Shown: positions 28,510-36,380 of the stretch, piece by piece | Layout: every line of letters starts with the position of its first letter | How positions within the stretch are numbered: position 1 is the stretch's first letter | Origin: Mucilaginibacter tundrae | Lineage (GTDB): Bacteria; Bacteroidota; Bacteroidia; Sphingobacteriales; Sphingobacteriaceae | Reading direction: 5' to 3' | Assembly (NCBI RefSeq): GCF_013408825.1 | Contig: NZ_JACCBZ010000001.1 | Span: 186,001 to 250,000, forward strand | Length of the DNA stretch: 64,000 nt | Position numbers and translations under genes: made by a program | Notes under the pieces: generated by a model | Seen by the model: the letters and a program-made list of their open reading frames with translations, nothing else | Told to the model about the DNA's origin: nothing | Database searches by the model: none

Positions 28510-29919
28510 TTATCCGTGGTTATAAATTTCCCAACCCATGTAATTACCTAAAGCTTCTTTTAAAATACCGGCTGTTTTTGACGCGTTCATCACCACATGA
28601 TGCTCAAAACCATTGCGACAAACGTATTGCATTAAGCCTTGCAGATCCGGTATTTGCGCTACTGCCCGGTTACCGAAAGTGTTTAAGGCATCATCAGTTA
28701 ATGCACCTTCACCGAAATAGGCTTTGATGATACCTTTTGGATCATCGGTACTTATCCTGCCGAAGGTTAACGGCGATGCAGGTGTCCTGCCGGATAAAGC
28801 GCCATAGGTATTTTCTTCGCCCACGCTTGTCCCCAAAATTGGCGCGGTACTGATCTCGATATCAGGCAGGAATGATTTTGCCCAGTTACCGCAATGGAAC
28901 AGCACACATTTATTCTCGTCATCAGCATAATTATTATTCCAGTCAACCAGCGCGCTCGGCGATCCTGATGCTAATTGCATGGCATACATGGTGAGTGTGC
29001 CGGTAACATCAACTTCACAGGCGCTTGGCAACATGTTTTCGCTCATCATGCTCATACTGGTACATACGTTACAGCCATAGTTTTTTTGCAGCGATGTCCA
29101 GCATTGTATGGCTGTAGCGTCAAGCGCGTTTTCTTCCATAAAATGATTGAGCACTACGTCGAGTTTGGCAATTTGTATCAAGGCCTCATCCGGCGTTTTG
29201 CCGATGGGGGTGTAAGCCATTATTTTATCGAGATGGGCTTTTACCTCGGCATGGTCTTTTGTTAGCTTATTGGCGTTTCCTAATATTTCGGATAAGTCGA
29301 CCGTTGTTACCGATATACCGTTGCGCTGTAATATTTTTTCGCTGTAGCGGACGGTATTAAATGCACCCGGCCTGGCACCTACTGCCCCGATCCGCACTTT
29401 GCGCAAACCTTTAACAACACGGCAAACAGCTACGAAATCCAGCAGGTCTGCAGTAAATTCCGGTGCCGATGGATGTATTACGTGGTTATTTGTGAGTGTA
29501 TATTTAATACCATACTGATACAAGTTATTGCAAACGGATATTTTACCACACCATGAATCACGGCGACGGGCAACATCGAGTTTGCTCAGTTCATCAGGAT
29601 AGGCCTGTATCAATACCGGCACGTTTAAGCCTGATAATTTGATGGTTTCGGCAACACCTTTTTCATCGCCAAAGTTTGGCAGCAACACTAATATGCCTGT
29701 GATCTCGTCCTGATGTTTTCGGAATAGATCGGCACATTTTTGGGCATCTTTAAAAGTTTCAACACCGCCAAGTTTAGAATCAGTTTCGGTAAGCATCACG
29801 GGTGTGATATTCAATTTGCCGAACAATTCAATAAGATCTGCACGGGACTCTGAAACCAAACGATCAGGAAAGAAATCGCGATTGCCAATAATTACGCCTA
29901 AGGTTGCTTTATTACTCAT
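28510..29919 (-). CDS. L-fucose/L-arabinose isomerase-family sugar isomerase (possible D-apiose isomerase)
   Basis: A 469-residue protein of the fucose/arabinose isomerase-like superfamily, which interconverts aldoses and ketoses with a divalent metal. Family-like segments are VLLPNFGDEKGVAET, the central RIGAVGARPGAFNTVRYS, FMEENALDATAIQCWTS, CEVDVTGTLTMYAM and the C-terminal NGFEHHVVMN with a His pair. Acidic residues in ENALDATA and CEVDVTG are metal-ligand candidates. It is the first gene of the leftward operon. Isomerase plus FGGY kinase plus split transketolase plus RbsABC is the set described for D-apiose use through D-apulose; assignment of this gene to that step is inference. Confidence 0.8.
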   Translation of the reverse strand: MSNKATLGVIIGNRDFFPDRLVSESRADLIELFGKLNITPVMLTETDSKLGGVETFKDAQKCADLFRKHQDEITGILVLLPNFGDEKGVAETIKLSGLNVPVLIQAYPDELSKLDVARRRDSWCGKISVCNNLYQYGIKYTLTNNHVIHPSAPEFTADLLDFVAVCRVVKGLRKVRIGAVGARPGAFNTVRYSEKILQRNGISVTTVDLSEILGNANKLTKDHAEVKAHLDKIMAYTPIGKTPDEALIQIAKLDVVLNHFMEENALDATAIQCWTSLQKNYGCNVCTSMSMMSENMLPSACEVDVTGTLTMYAMQLASGSPSALVDWNNNYADDENKCVLFHCGNWAKSFLPDIEISTAPILGTSVGEENTYGALSGRTPASPLTFGRISTDDPKGIIKAYFGEGALTDDALNTFGNRAVAQIPDLQGLMQYVCRNGFEHHVVMNASKTAGILKEALGNYMGWEIYNHG

Positions 29920-30161
29920 CTGTATTATAAAAACTGGTTAAATTGGACTACAGGAGAAATCAATATCCTATAATCATCCACCTGCGAAAAGGCATCGCAT
30001 AGGATGATATTTCAAAACTATTATAATATCAGGCGGCTTTGTGATGAAAGATTGTCAGGATATTATGATATATTATCATTGACATTTATGATCGCTGTAG
30101 CTGCGTTCATAAGGAAAAATAGAAACAGGTAACGAATTCTATTACAGGCAAAGAAGCATTA
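29920..30161 (-). promoter_or_regulatory. Promoter region of the sugar (possible D-apiose) operon
   Basis: These 242 bp precede the leftward isomerase gene. A Bacteroidota-type -7 box facing left, TAGTTTTG, lies at 30013-30020, about 94 bp before the isomerase start. No clear -33 partner or operator was seen, and no regulator gene is adjacent. Confidence 0.35.
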
Positions 30162-30818
30162 TTAAACCACAATAGATTTAATGAGCAGGAATAACCCGAT
30201 CCCTAATAGAACAACGTAAACATATTTGAAAAAGCTTTCGCCGTTGAGGCGGTTATTGATCCACCTCCCGATAAATACGGCAGGAACCATTACCGGCAGA
30301 CTTAACAAGTAATAATGAAATACAGCAGCAACCAACAGCCCCGTCAGCCAGTAGCCGATCAAACCAACAGCGCTGGCTATCAGAAAATACCCTTGTACGG
30401 TTGCACGGAAATACTGGGCTGACCATCGCCTTTTAGCGCCGTAAACTACCAGCGGAGGACCATTTATCCCGTAAGCCCCACCCAAGATCCCCGACAATAA
30501 TCCACAGCCGAAAAGCCATGGAAGACTATCCTTTCAGTTCTTTAAGCTGTTGCCGGTTAAAAGATATAGAGAGAATAAGCTGACAACAAGACCCAAGGCC
30601 GCCTTCACAATCCGTTCATCTGTTTTTACGAGTAACAGCAATCCTATGGGTATGCCGATCAATGTAAACCCAATCAAGCCACCGGCACTTTTAAGATGTA
30701 TTTTATCCCAATCCTGGATCACTACAATGCCGGCAATGGTTATAGATACCAGAACTGATAAAGGCACCGCAACATTCAACGGCATCCACAGGGCAAGCAA
30801 TGGAACAGCTATCAGCGG
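30162..30818 (-). pseudogene. TSUP (TauE/SafE) sulfite-exporter-family transporter, truncated and stopped
   Basis: A remnant of a polytopic TSUP permease read leftward. The upstream part (from PLIAVPLLALWMPLNVAVPL, 30818 to 30534) ends at TGA in NSLKN-stop. Twelve codons later the same frame resumes as LSGILGGAYGINGPPLVVYG down to 30162; there is no frameshift, only the stop at 30534-30536. The first 20-30 residues of the family are missing, because an in-frame TAG and foreign sequence lie just upstream. It lies downstream of, and in the same direction as, the sulfatase/FGE/DUF4202 genes, so it may once have been a sulfur-compound exporter of that operon. Confidence 0.8.
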
Positions 30819-31009
30819 TTTTGGTGGGTGCTGCAGCGGCCTTGAGCGCCGCTATACATGCGCCCTTAACATCGATATTTTTAACATGCAGTTTAGTTAA
30901 AGGGGAATTTGCACTTTTTATACCGATAATTATTGCGTGTTTTATCGCTAAATATTCGGCACAGCTTATTTGCAGCTATACCGTGTATAGTTACAAAGGG
31001 GCATACTAA
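30800..31009 (+). pseudogene. ClC-type chloride channel, C-terminal remnant
   Basis: Sixty-nine codons on the plus strand that match the last membrane helices of ClC channels/antiporters: VLVGAAAALSAAIHAPLTSI, then FALFIPIIIACFIAKYSAQ and SYTVYSYKG before the stop. Bacteroidota ClC proteins commonly show MHAPLTAIFL and LFIPL at this position. The other 300 or more residues are absent; the DNA upstream is the opposite-strand TSUP remnant, and the two overlap by about 19 bp. This is the scar of a deletion or rearrangement. It is unlikely to make a useful protein. Confidence 0.75.
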
Positions 31010-31036
31010 AAGAAAGCTTCAGTTGTGAATGTTTAA

Positions 31037-31633
31037 TTATTTATTCTGTTGGATGTTCTTTAAAGCTTCGTTGATATAAGCTAAGCCTTGTTCTGAAAAA
31101 TTTAAACCGAGCGCAAATTGATGCCCGTGGCTGTCCATTTTTAATAACGATTTCCTCAATATGTTCACTACTTTTTCAGGTGAATGCTTAGGATAGAAAT
31201 CTTCATATTGAAATTCAAGAAACACTAAACAGAGCGCGTTTTCTATCGTTTGCACGTCGGCATCAACCTTTAGCTTTTGTTTTAATATAATTTGCTTTAC
31301 ACGGGCAATTTGCTCATCACCATATCCTACTTCTTTCATAATTGATGACGCTTTTTCAGCATGGAATAAGGCAAGGTCCTTGCGCCATTTTAAATAAGCC
31401 TCCCGACCGTCTGGATAAGTTTCGCGCGGAATTTTCCATCTGCCAATATGCTGGCTGCGCGATGCTAATAAAAGCTCTTCATCCGCATCCGGATCTAATT
31501 TCAGCACCCAATCATACAGTTTTAGCGCTAAAAAATATTCCTGCGGATAAGAAAGATCACCCCATGTAAATAAGTGAGGGTCTTTCTGGTTATAATTATC
31601 AAACGCTTTAAATGCCTGGGCTAATTTGGTCAT
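31037..31633 (-). CDS. DUF4202-family protein
   Basis: A 198-residue soluble protein that fits DUF4202: it begins AFKAFDNYNQKDPH and contains LLLASRSQHIGRWKIPRETYP, WRKDLALFHAEKAS and FLEFQYEDFYPKHSPEKV. The conserved His residues (RSQHIGRW, LFHAEKA) with Glu/Asp partners give it the look of a metal-dependent HD-type hydrolase, but no activity is known to me. It is 43 bp downstream of the formylglycine-generating enzyme gene and on the same strand, so it belongs to the operon under the cysteine leader and may act in sulfur metabolism. Confidence 0.8.
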   Translation of the reverse strand: MTKLAQAFKAFDNYNQKDPHLFTWGDLSYPQEYFLALKLYDWVLKLDPDADEELLLASRSQHIGRWKIPRETYPDGREAYLKWRKDLALFHAEKASSIMKEVGYGDEQIARVKQIILKQKLKVDADVQTIENALCLVFLEFQYEDFYPKHSPEKVVNILRKSLLKMDSHGHQFALGLNFSEQGLAYINEALKNIQQNK

Positions 31634-31676
31634 ACCTGGAGCTTATTTTCAGCAATAAATTTATGAATTAATCACT

Positions 31677-32822
31677 TCAATTCGCCACACATCTAAACCC
31701 TAAATGTTCCAGGCTACTGTCTTCGGAACTTTTCATTCGCCGGGCAACTCTAAAGCCTGAACAATAGCTGTTATTACACAAAAATGATCCTCCCCGTATC
31801 ACCCGCTTCTTAGCATAAGGTTCATCCGGATCATAACTTTTAGCGGGGCCTTGCGGATCTTTTATACCCGGATTATTAGCTATGGTATTGTAGTAGTTAT
31901 TATCATAGTTATCGGCGCACCATTCCCACACATTGCCGGCCATGTCAAACAGCCCATAACCATTTGCAGGAAAAGAGGCTACCGGTGCAAGCCCATAAAA
32001 TTTATCGCGGAGTGTGTTTTGATCCGGGAAATGCCCTTCCCATGTATTTGCTTTAGGTTTGCCTTTATCAACTGGTTCATTTCCCCAGGGGTATATATTA
32101 TTTTGCAGGCCACCACGTGCAGCCCACTCCCATTCTGCTTCAGTAGGTAAACGTTTGCCTGCCCATTTGGAATAAGCGACTGCGTCATACCAGGAAATTT
32201 GCACAACCGGATAATTATCCTTTCCCTTAATGTTACTGCCTGGCCCTTGCGGATGTCGCCAGTTAGCTCCTTTTTTCCAAACCCACCATTGGCTGTAATC
32301 ATTTAAATCAACAGCATGTTTAGGTGGGTCAAAAACCAATGAAGCCGCAACCAACAAACTATCGGCAGGTTTTGGTGTTCCAGGTGGTAATTGCTTCTTC
32401 AGCTCGTTCCAATCCGGCTTTCGTTCAGCAGTGGTTATATAACCGGTTGCTTTCACAAATTTGGCAAACTGGGCGTTAGTAACCTCCGTAGCATCCATCC
32501 AAAAACCATCAACGGTAACTTTATGCTTGGGATATTCATCTGGTGCAGCCTGCTTATTATCTGCTCCCATCAAAAAAGTCCCCGCTTTTATCCAGATCAT
32601 TCCTTTATGGGAATTATCGTGGTTTAAATCAGGCACACCAATTTGATGCGCCCCCAACGATGCAAAACGCTTGGGGATACCTGATTCACAGCAGATAGCT
32701 TTCTTGCGCACACTAGGTGGTTGATTGGTTACACTAGTGGATTGCTGCTTTTGCTTACAGCCTGACCATATTAATCCGCTTAGCAAAAAGCTTAGTATTA
32801 AGGTTTTTTTAATCACCATCAT
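31677..32822 (-). CDS. Formylglycine-generating enzyme-family lipoprotein (sulfatase activator)
   Basis: A 381-residue protein with a lipoprotein signal (LSGLIWSGC) and a full FGE/SUMF1 domain. Its role is to oxidise the active-site Cys of sulfatases to formylglycine. It shows WIKAGTFLMGADN, GFWMDATEVTNAQFAKFV, RLPTEAEWEWAARGG and, near the end, RGGSFLCNNSYCSGFRVARR. The two Cys in that last motif match the redox and copper-binding pair of true FGE, so this is not merely a structural homologue. It lies 115 bp after the sulfatase gene on the same strand, its obvious client. The lipobox places it outside the cytosol, as expected for an oxygen-dependent enzyme. Confidence 0.88.
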   Translation of the reverse strand: MMVIKKTLILSFLLSGLIWSGCKQKQQSTSVTNQPPSVRKKAICCESGIPKRFASLGAHQIGVPDLNHDNSHKGMIWIKAGTFLMGADNKQAAPDEYPKHKVTVDGFWMDATEVTNAQFAKFVKATGYITTAERKPDWNELKKQLPPGTPKPADSLLVAASLVFDPPKHAVDLNDYSQWWVWKKGANWRHPQGPGSNIKGKDNYPVVQISWYDAVAYSKWAGKRLPTEAEWEWAARGGLQNNIYPWGNEPVDKGKPKANTWEGHFPDQNTLRDKFYGLAPVASFPANGYGLFDMAGNVWEWCADNYDNNYYNTIANNPGIKDPQGPAKSYDPDEPYAKKRVIRGGSFLCNNSYCSGFRVARRMKSSEDSSLEHLGFRCVAN

Positions 32823-32881
32823 TTTTATTTATTGGCCGATCTTAAATCAAAATTAGATTAGCATATGCTATTGAAAATTAG

Positions 32882-32913
32882 AAGTTGCCAGCCTATAAAA
32901 AGGCTGACAACTT
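32882..32913 (-). terminator. Hairpin between sulfatase and FGE genes
   Basis: A 12-bp inverted repeat (arms 32882-32893 and 32902-32913, loop 8 nt). Read in the gene direction it forms a full stem with one U-G pair and is followed by a loosely T-rich tail (TCTAATTTT). It may terminate or trim part of the sulfatase transcript, leaving the FGE gene at lower expression. Confidence 0.5.
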
Positions 32914-32937
32914 TATAATTACAATCTATTTTAAATA

Positions 32938-34836
32938 TTAATCATTTGTTTTTGATGATAATGCAGCAGCAGCTGGCTCTATATTTAATTTGGGGGCCAC
33001 ACCTGCTTTTCTGTGAATCCTTTGTTTAAGCACATCATCCCAATCTATAAAAGGATAAATGTTATTTATTTTTGCCTGCTCATCAAATAAGGCCTGCAGT
33101 TCTTTTAATTTTTCGGGGTATTTCTTTGCCAGGTCAATGCGTTCATTAAAATCGGTCTTAAGGTCATATAACTCCCAAACTTCGTTATCAAAGCCTGCAG
33201 AGGGTTTTGTTGCAGCACCACCTACATAATTTCCTTCATCAATTGTATTTGGGTGATGGTATACCTCGGCTTTCCAGCCATCTTTATAAATAGACCTTGA
33301 TCCGAAAATGTAATAGTATTGTACACGATGGCGCGAAGGTGCATCCGGATGATCAAAAGAATAAACCAATGATGTGCCTTGCAGTGTATCCTGCTTAATG
33401 CCCCTGATATATTCCGGCGGCGTAATGCCCAAATACTCTAAAGTAGTAGGCAACACATCATTAACATGCCCGTATTGTGTGCGTATGCCGCCTTTATCTT
33501 TAATTCCTTTCGGATAAAATACGATTAGCGGGTTGCGTGTACCACCTTCGGCATTGGCATCCTGTTTCCAGTATTTGAAAGGCGTATTGGCGGCTTGCGC
33601 CCAGCCTAATGGGTAATTACCGTTATTCGCGGCGGGGGTACCTATTTCTCCTATTTTATCTAAATTATGTTGAATATTTTCCTGCTCGGATAGTGGCTTA
33701 CCAAAAAGTGGGCGATCAACAACTCCGTTAAGGGTTCCTTCTTTACTGGCGCCGTTATCACCTATTATCACAAATACCAACGTGTTATCTAACTGGCCGC
33801 TTTGTTTCAGGTAATTAATTAAACGACCAACTTCATGATCAGTATAGGTTAAATAACCCGCGTAAACCTCCATAAAGCGCGCATAAAGTCTCTTCTCGTC
33901 CGGACTTAAGGTGTTCCATGCTTTTATGTCGGGATTACGGGCAGGTAATACCGCGTTAGCCGGAATAATACCCAACTTTTTTTGCCTTTCAAAAACCTGT
34001 TCTCTGAACACGTCCCAGCCGCCGTCAAATTTACCTTTATACAGGTCGCTCCATTCTGTTGATACCTGATGTGGCGCATGGGTTGCTCCCGGCGCATAGT
34101 ACAAGAAGAACGGTTTGTTGGGTGCTACCTGGTGCTGACGGGTTATATATGAAATTGCTTTGTCGGTTATTTGCTCATTTAAGTGCCTGCCGTCAGGTTT
34201 AACATGGGCATTGTCCTCAACCAGATCGGGTTTGTATTGATCGGTTTGTGAACCCAGGAAACCGAAGAAATGATCGAAGCCTTTGCCGCTTGGCCAGCGG
34301 TCAAAAGGGCCAGCATCGGTAGCGTCCTCATCGGGAGTTAAACCATACTTGCCAACGGCGAAGGTATTGTAACCGTTCTCGCGCAAAATTTCGGCGATGG
34401 TTCCTTTGTCTGATGGTATGCGGCCATCCCAACCCGGGAAACCGGCTGACATAACAGTATGCGCGAACCCGCCCATGTGTACGTAGTGGTGGTTACGGCC
34501 TGTAAGCAAGGCAGCCCTGGTTGGAGCGCAAATTGCAGCGGTGTGAAAGTTGGTATAACGCAGGCCATTGTTTGCCAGGCTATCAAATGTAGGGGTGTTT
34601 ATTACCCCGCCGAATGTGCTTGACGCGCCAAAGCCCACGTCATCAAGTATTATCCAAAGTACGTTAGGCGCGCCTTTTGGAGCTTTGATAGGATCTGTCC
34701 AGGATTCTTTAGATTCCGCCAATGTTCTGCCAATAACGCCTTTAAAAGGCTGTTGTTGCTGCGTGAAGTTTTGAGCCCTGGCTAACTGCGATACGGCCCC
34801 CGTAATCAGCAGAAATGCGACAATTGTTTTTTTCAT
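32938..34836 (-). CDS. Exported arylsulfatase (type I, formylglycine-dependent)
   Basis: A 632-residue sulfatase from the ATG at 34836 (MKKTIVAFLLITGAVSQLAR, a signal peptide); a TTG at 34869 would add 11 non-signal-like residues. The catalytic motif is CAPTRAALLTGRN, whose Cys becomes formylglycine. The metal-binding Asp pair is in WIILDDVGFG, and VFVIGDNGASKEG carries the C-terminal Asp-Asn. It releases sulfate from an aromatic or other sulfate ester outside the inner membrane. FGE is encoded next. Upstream is the Cys-rich leader module, which suggests that the enzyme serves sulfur supply rather than polysaccharide breakdown. Confidence 0.93.
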   Translation of the reverse strand: MKKTIVAFLLITGAVSQLARAQNFTQQQQPFKGVIGRTLAESKESWTDPIKAPKGAPNVLWIILDDVGFGASSTFGGVINTPTFDSLANNGLRYTNFHTAAICAPTRAALLTGRNHHYVHMGGFAHTVMSAGFPGWDGRIPSDKGTIAEILRENGYNTFAVGKYGLTPDEDATDAGPFDRWPSGKGFDHFFGFLGSQTDQYKPDLVEDNAHVKPDGRHLNEQITDKAISYITRQHQVAPNKPFFLYYAPGATHAPHQVSTEWSDLYKGKFDGGWDVFREQVFERQKKLGIIPANAVLPARNPDIKAWNTLSPDEKRLYARFMEVYAGYLTYTDHEVGRLINYLKQSGQLDNTLVFVIIGDNGASKEGTLNGVVDRPLFGKPLSEQENIQHNLDKIGEIGTPAANNGNYPLGWAQAANTPFKYWKQDANAEGGTRNPLIVFYPKGIKDKGGIRTQYGHVNDVLPTTLEYLGITPPEYIRGIKQDTLQGTSLVYSFDHPDAPSRHRVQYYYIFGSRSIYKDGWKAEVYHHPNTIDEGNYVGGAATKPSAGFDNEVWELYDLKTDFNERIDLAKKYPEKLKELQALFDEQAKINNIYPFIDWDDVLKQRIHRKAGVAPKLNIEPAAAALSSKTND

Positions 34837-34901
34837 TTTGTGTAAAGATTTATTATTAATGGGTTTCAAATTTTAATCGCCGGTATAGGCGATAGGTGCT
34901 T

Positions 34902-34981
34902 GTAAAACTTTGATAATCAGTGTTTGATTCGCAGTCGTTGCTGATCTATCGTGTAATCAACCGGCAAGGCTTCCTTGCCGG
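34902..34981 (-). promoter_or_regulatory. Conserved 80-nt leader RNA element upstream of the sulfatase (copy 1)
   Basis: Read leftward, this 80-nt segment aligns without gaps to 46511-46590 (reading right) with five differences. It begins with a perfect hairpin, CCGGCAAGG-AAG-CCTTGCCGG (34961-34981). It then forms a second stem with one bulged base (arms within 34911-34951) around a 20-nt loop that differs at one position, ending AAAGTTTTAC. One arm difference (C in copy 2, T here) turns a G-C pair into G-U and keeps the stem. It ends 65 nt before the sulfatase ATG. Role inferred: attenuator, antiterminator or translation control tied to the upstream leader peptide. Confidence 0.8.
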
Positions 34982-35118
34982 ATTGCTTTTTTGCTTGTTA
35001 TAACTTCATAAGTATAAATTAATTAGGGGTTTTAATATGTCGGCATAATGGTATAAGGATCACTTATACGTGGAGATAACAATTCGTTAAGGTCAGTGTG
35101 GAGGGGCGTGTTGTTTAA

Positions 35119-35193
35119 TTAACAACAACAGGTGCAGCAGTTATTGCTGGCAACGCGTGCAAAAGAAATGGGATGATGTAAAAAAGCTTTCAT
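35119..35193 (-). CDS. Cysteine-rich leader peptide upstream of the sulfatase operon
   Basis: A 24-codon ORF. The peptide starts MKAFLHHPISF and ends NNCCTCCC-stop, so five of its last six codons are Cys (TGC TGC ACC TGT TGT TGT). It starts about 11 nt after the expected transcription start. The same MKAFLH start and poly-Cys end occur upstream of susC at 46283. The codon run can fold with the sequence after the stop (TGTTGTT-AATTA-AACAACA). A ribosome slowed by lack of Cys-tRNA would block that pairing. This is the pattern of amino-acid attenuation leaders; poly-Cys leader ORFs with such a role are known in mycobacteria. Function here is inference. Confidence 0.8.
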   Translation of the reverse strand: MKAFLHHPISFARVASNNCCTCCC

Positions 35194-35211
35194 TGCGTTT
35201 GTTTTACGCAG

Positions 35212-35267
35212 CAAATATATAACTTCTTTTTATATTCTATAATATATATAGGAATTATAGAATATAA
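35212..35267 (-). promoter_or_regulatory. Leader promoter (-7 box) and perfect 14-bp dyad upstream of the sulfatase operon
   Basis: Read leftward, TATATTTG (35212-35219) matches the Bacteroidota -7 consensus TAnnTTTG. From it through the sixth leader codon the sequence is almost identical to the susC copy. Eleven bases upstream of the box lies a perfect 14-bp inverted repeat (arms 35230-35243 and 35254-35267, spacer 10 nt) with the half-site TAGAATATA. That half-site recurs at the same distance in the susC promoter. It is a good candidate operator for a sulfur regulator; the protein is not encoded nearby. Confidence 0.65.
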
Positions 35268-35309
35268 TCTTTTTTGTGTTTAGGATGATAAAATTCAGAT
35301 GTAAAAAAG

Positions 35310-35338
35310 AAAGAGCTCCTGACGGTCAGGAACTCTTT
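35310..35338. terminator. Intergenic hairpin between sulfatase promoter and SDR gene
   Basis: A 13-bp stem with one mismatch (arms 35310-35322 and 35326-35338, loop CGG). Reading leftward it is followed by TTTCTTTTTT, a good intrinsic terminator. It may shield the leader promoter from transcription entering from the right, although no leftward gene lies immediately there. Confidence 0.5.
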
Positions 35339-35500
35339 ACAACCAATTATAAACCTAGATGAGAAGACAATAATAAACTTTAGCTATTTATATAGTTTCA
35401 GCCGTTCTCATCCTTGAAATGTATAAGGGATCCATTGAAAGATATAAGTCGGGCAGTACCCTTTAACGGACTTTTGCTTTAGAAATTAAAATATAAAGCA

Positions 35501-36313
35501 ATGAAAAAGACAGTATTGATAACAGGTGCTTCGTCCGGCTTCGGAAAAGTAGCAGCTAAATTATTTCACACTAAAGATTGGAACGTAATTGCTAGTATGC
35601 GTTCGCCTGAAAAAGAAACAGAACTAAATAGCCTGGACAATATTTTTATTACCAGATTGGATGTGACCGATAAACAAAGCATACAAAATGCCGTGGCCGC
35701 AGGCATAGCTAAATTTGGCAAAATTGATGTATTGGTAAATAACGCGGGCTATGGCGCGTTGGGTGCATTGGAAGCAGCCACCGAAGAACAAATCAAACAA
35801 CAATTCGATGTTAACTTTTTTGGGTTGATAGCGGTAACAACGGCGGTATTGCCGGGTATGCGCCAACAAAAATCAGGTACTATTATTAATGTCTCGTCTG
35901 TTGGCGGGAGGGTTACTTTTCCGTTCTCGTCCCTTTATCATGCTACTAAATTCGCGGTAGAAGGTTTGACAGAATCCTTACAATATGAGTTAAACCCATT
36001 CGGCATCAACCTAAAAATAGTTGAACCCGGTGGTTATAAAACGGAATTTTCAGGCCGCTCAATGACGCTTTTACAAGCTGATGGCTTGGACGATTATAAA
36101 ACTTCGTTTGATAAATTTATCGGCATGTTGGATAATTGGCCAATGTCTGAGAATATTATGGAAGTAGCCGAGGCCATTTATGAAGCCGCTACGGACGGCA
36201 CTGAAAAGCTACGTTACCCTGTAGGACATGACGCTGCTCAATTAGTAGAAACCAGAAAGCAAATGACCGACGCTGATTTTAAGAAAATGATGGTTGCCCA
36301 GATGGACATTTAA
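35501..36313 (+). CDS. Short-chain dehydrogenase/reductase (SDR), copy 1
   Basis: A 270-residue classical SDR. The cofactor loop is TGASSGFGK, the NNAG motif is VNNAGYGALG, and the catalytic Ser and Tyr-Lys are in INVSSVGGRV and YHATKFAVEG. It likely uses NADP(H) and reduces or oxidises a small carbonyl compound in the cytosol; the substrate is unknown. An AraC-type regulator gene follows on the same strand beyond a terminator hairpin. The same SDR-AraC order occurs again at 58.3-56.5 kb on the other strand. Confidence 0.92.
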   Translation: MKKTVLITGASSGFGKVAAKLFHTKDWNVIASMRSPEKETELNSLDNIFITRLDVTDKQSIQNAVAAGIAKFGKIDVLVNNAGYGALGALEAATEEQIKQQFDVNFFGLIAVTTAVLPGMRQQKSGTIINVSSVGGRVTFPFSSLYHATKFAVEGLTESLQYELNPFGINLKIVEPGGYKTEFSGRSMTLLQADGLDDYKTSFDKFIGMLDNWPMSENIMEVAEAIYEAATDGTEKLRYPVGHDAAQLVETRKQMTDADFKKMMVAQMDI

Positions 36314-36318
36314 AAACC

Positions 36319-36352
36319 AATGGCTGCCAAAATTTGGGCAGCCATTAGTTTT
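36319..36352 (+). terminator. Intrinsic terminator after SDR copy 1
   Basis: A perfect 10-bp stem (AATGGCTGCC and GGCAGCCATT, arms 36319-36328 and 36337-36346) followed by AGTTTTATT. It lies in the 67 bp between the SDR and AraC genes, so read-through to the regulator is probably limited. Confidence 0.75.
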
Positions 36353-36380
36353 ATTGATAACTTTATAACAAAGGAAAAAC

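Noticed and set aside
30534..30536. The in-frame TGA in the TSUP gene as a selenocysteine codon.
   Set aside because: The position is in a polar loop with no Cys expected, the gene also lacks its N-terminus, and no selenocysteine insertion hairpin was seen.
34961..34991. Hairpin 1 read on the opposite strand is followed by a T-rich tail (ATTGCTTTTTT) and looks like an intrinsic terminator for rightward transcription.
   Set aside because: No rightward gene ends there, and the conserved sequence extends about 60 nt beyond the hairpin in the other direction, which a simple terminator would not need. Kept as part of the leader element.
35310..35338. Hairpin before the SDR gene as a riboswitch or second leader element.
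   Set aside because: It lacks the conserved 80-nt sequence, is a plain stem with a T-tract reading leftward, and has no expression-platform partner.
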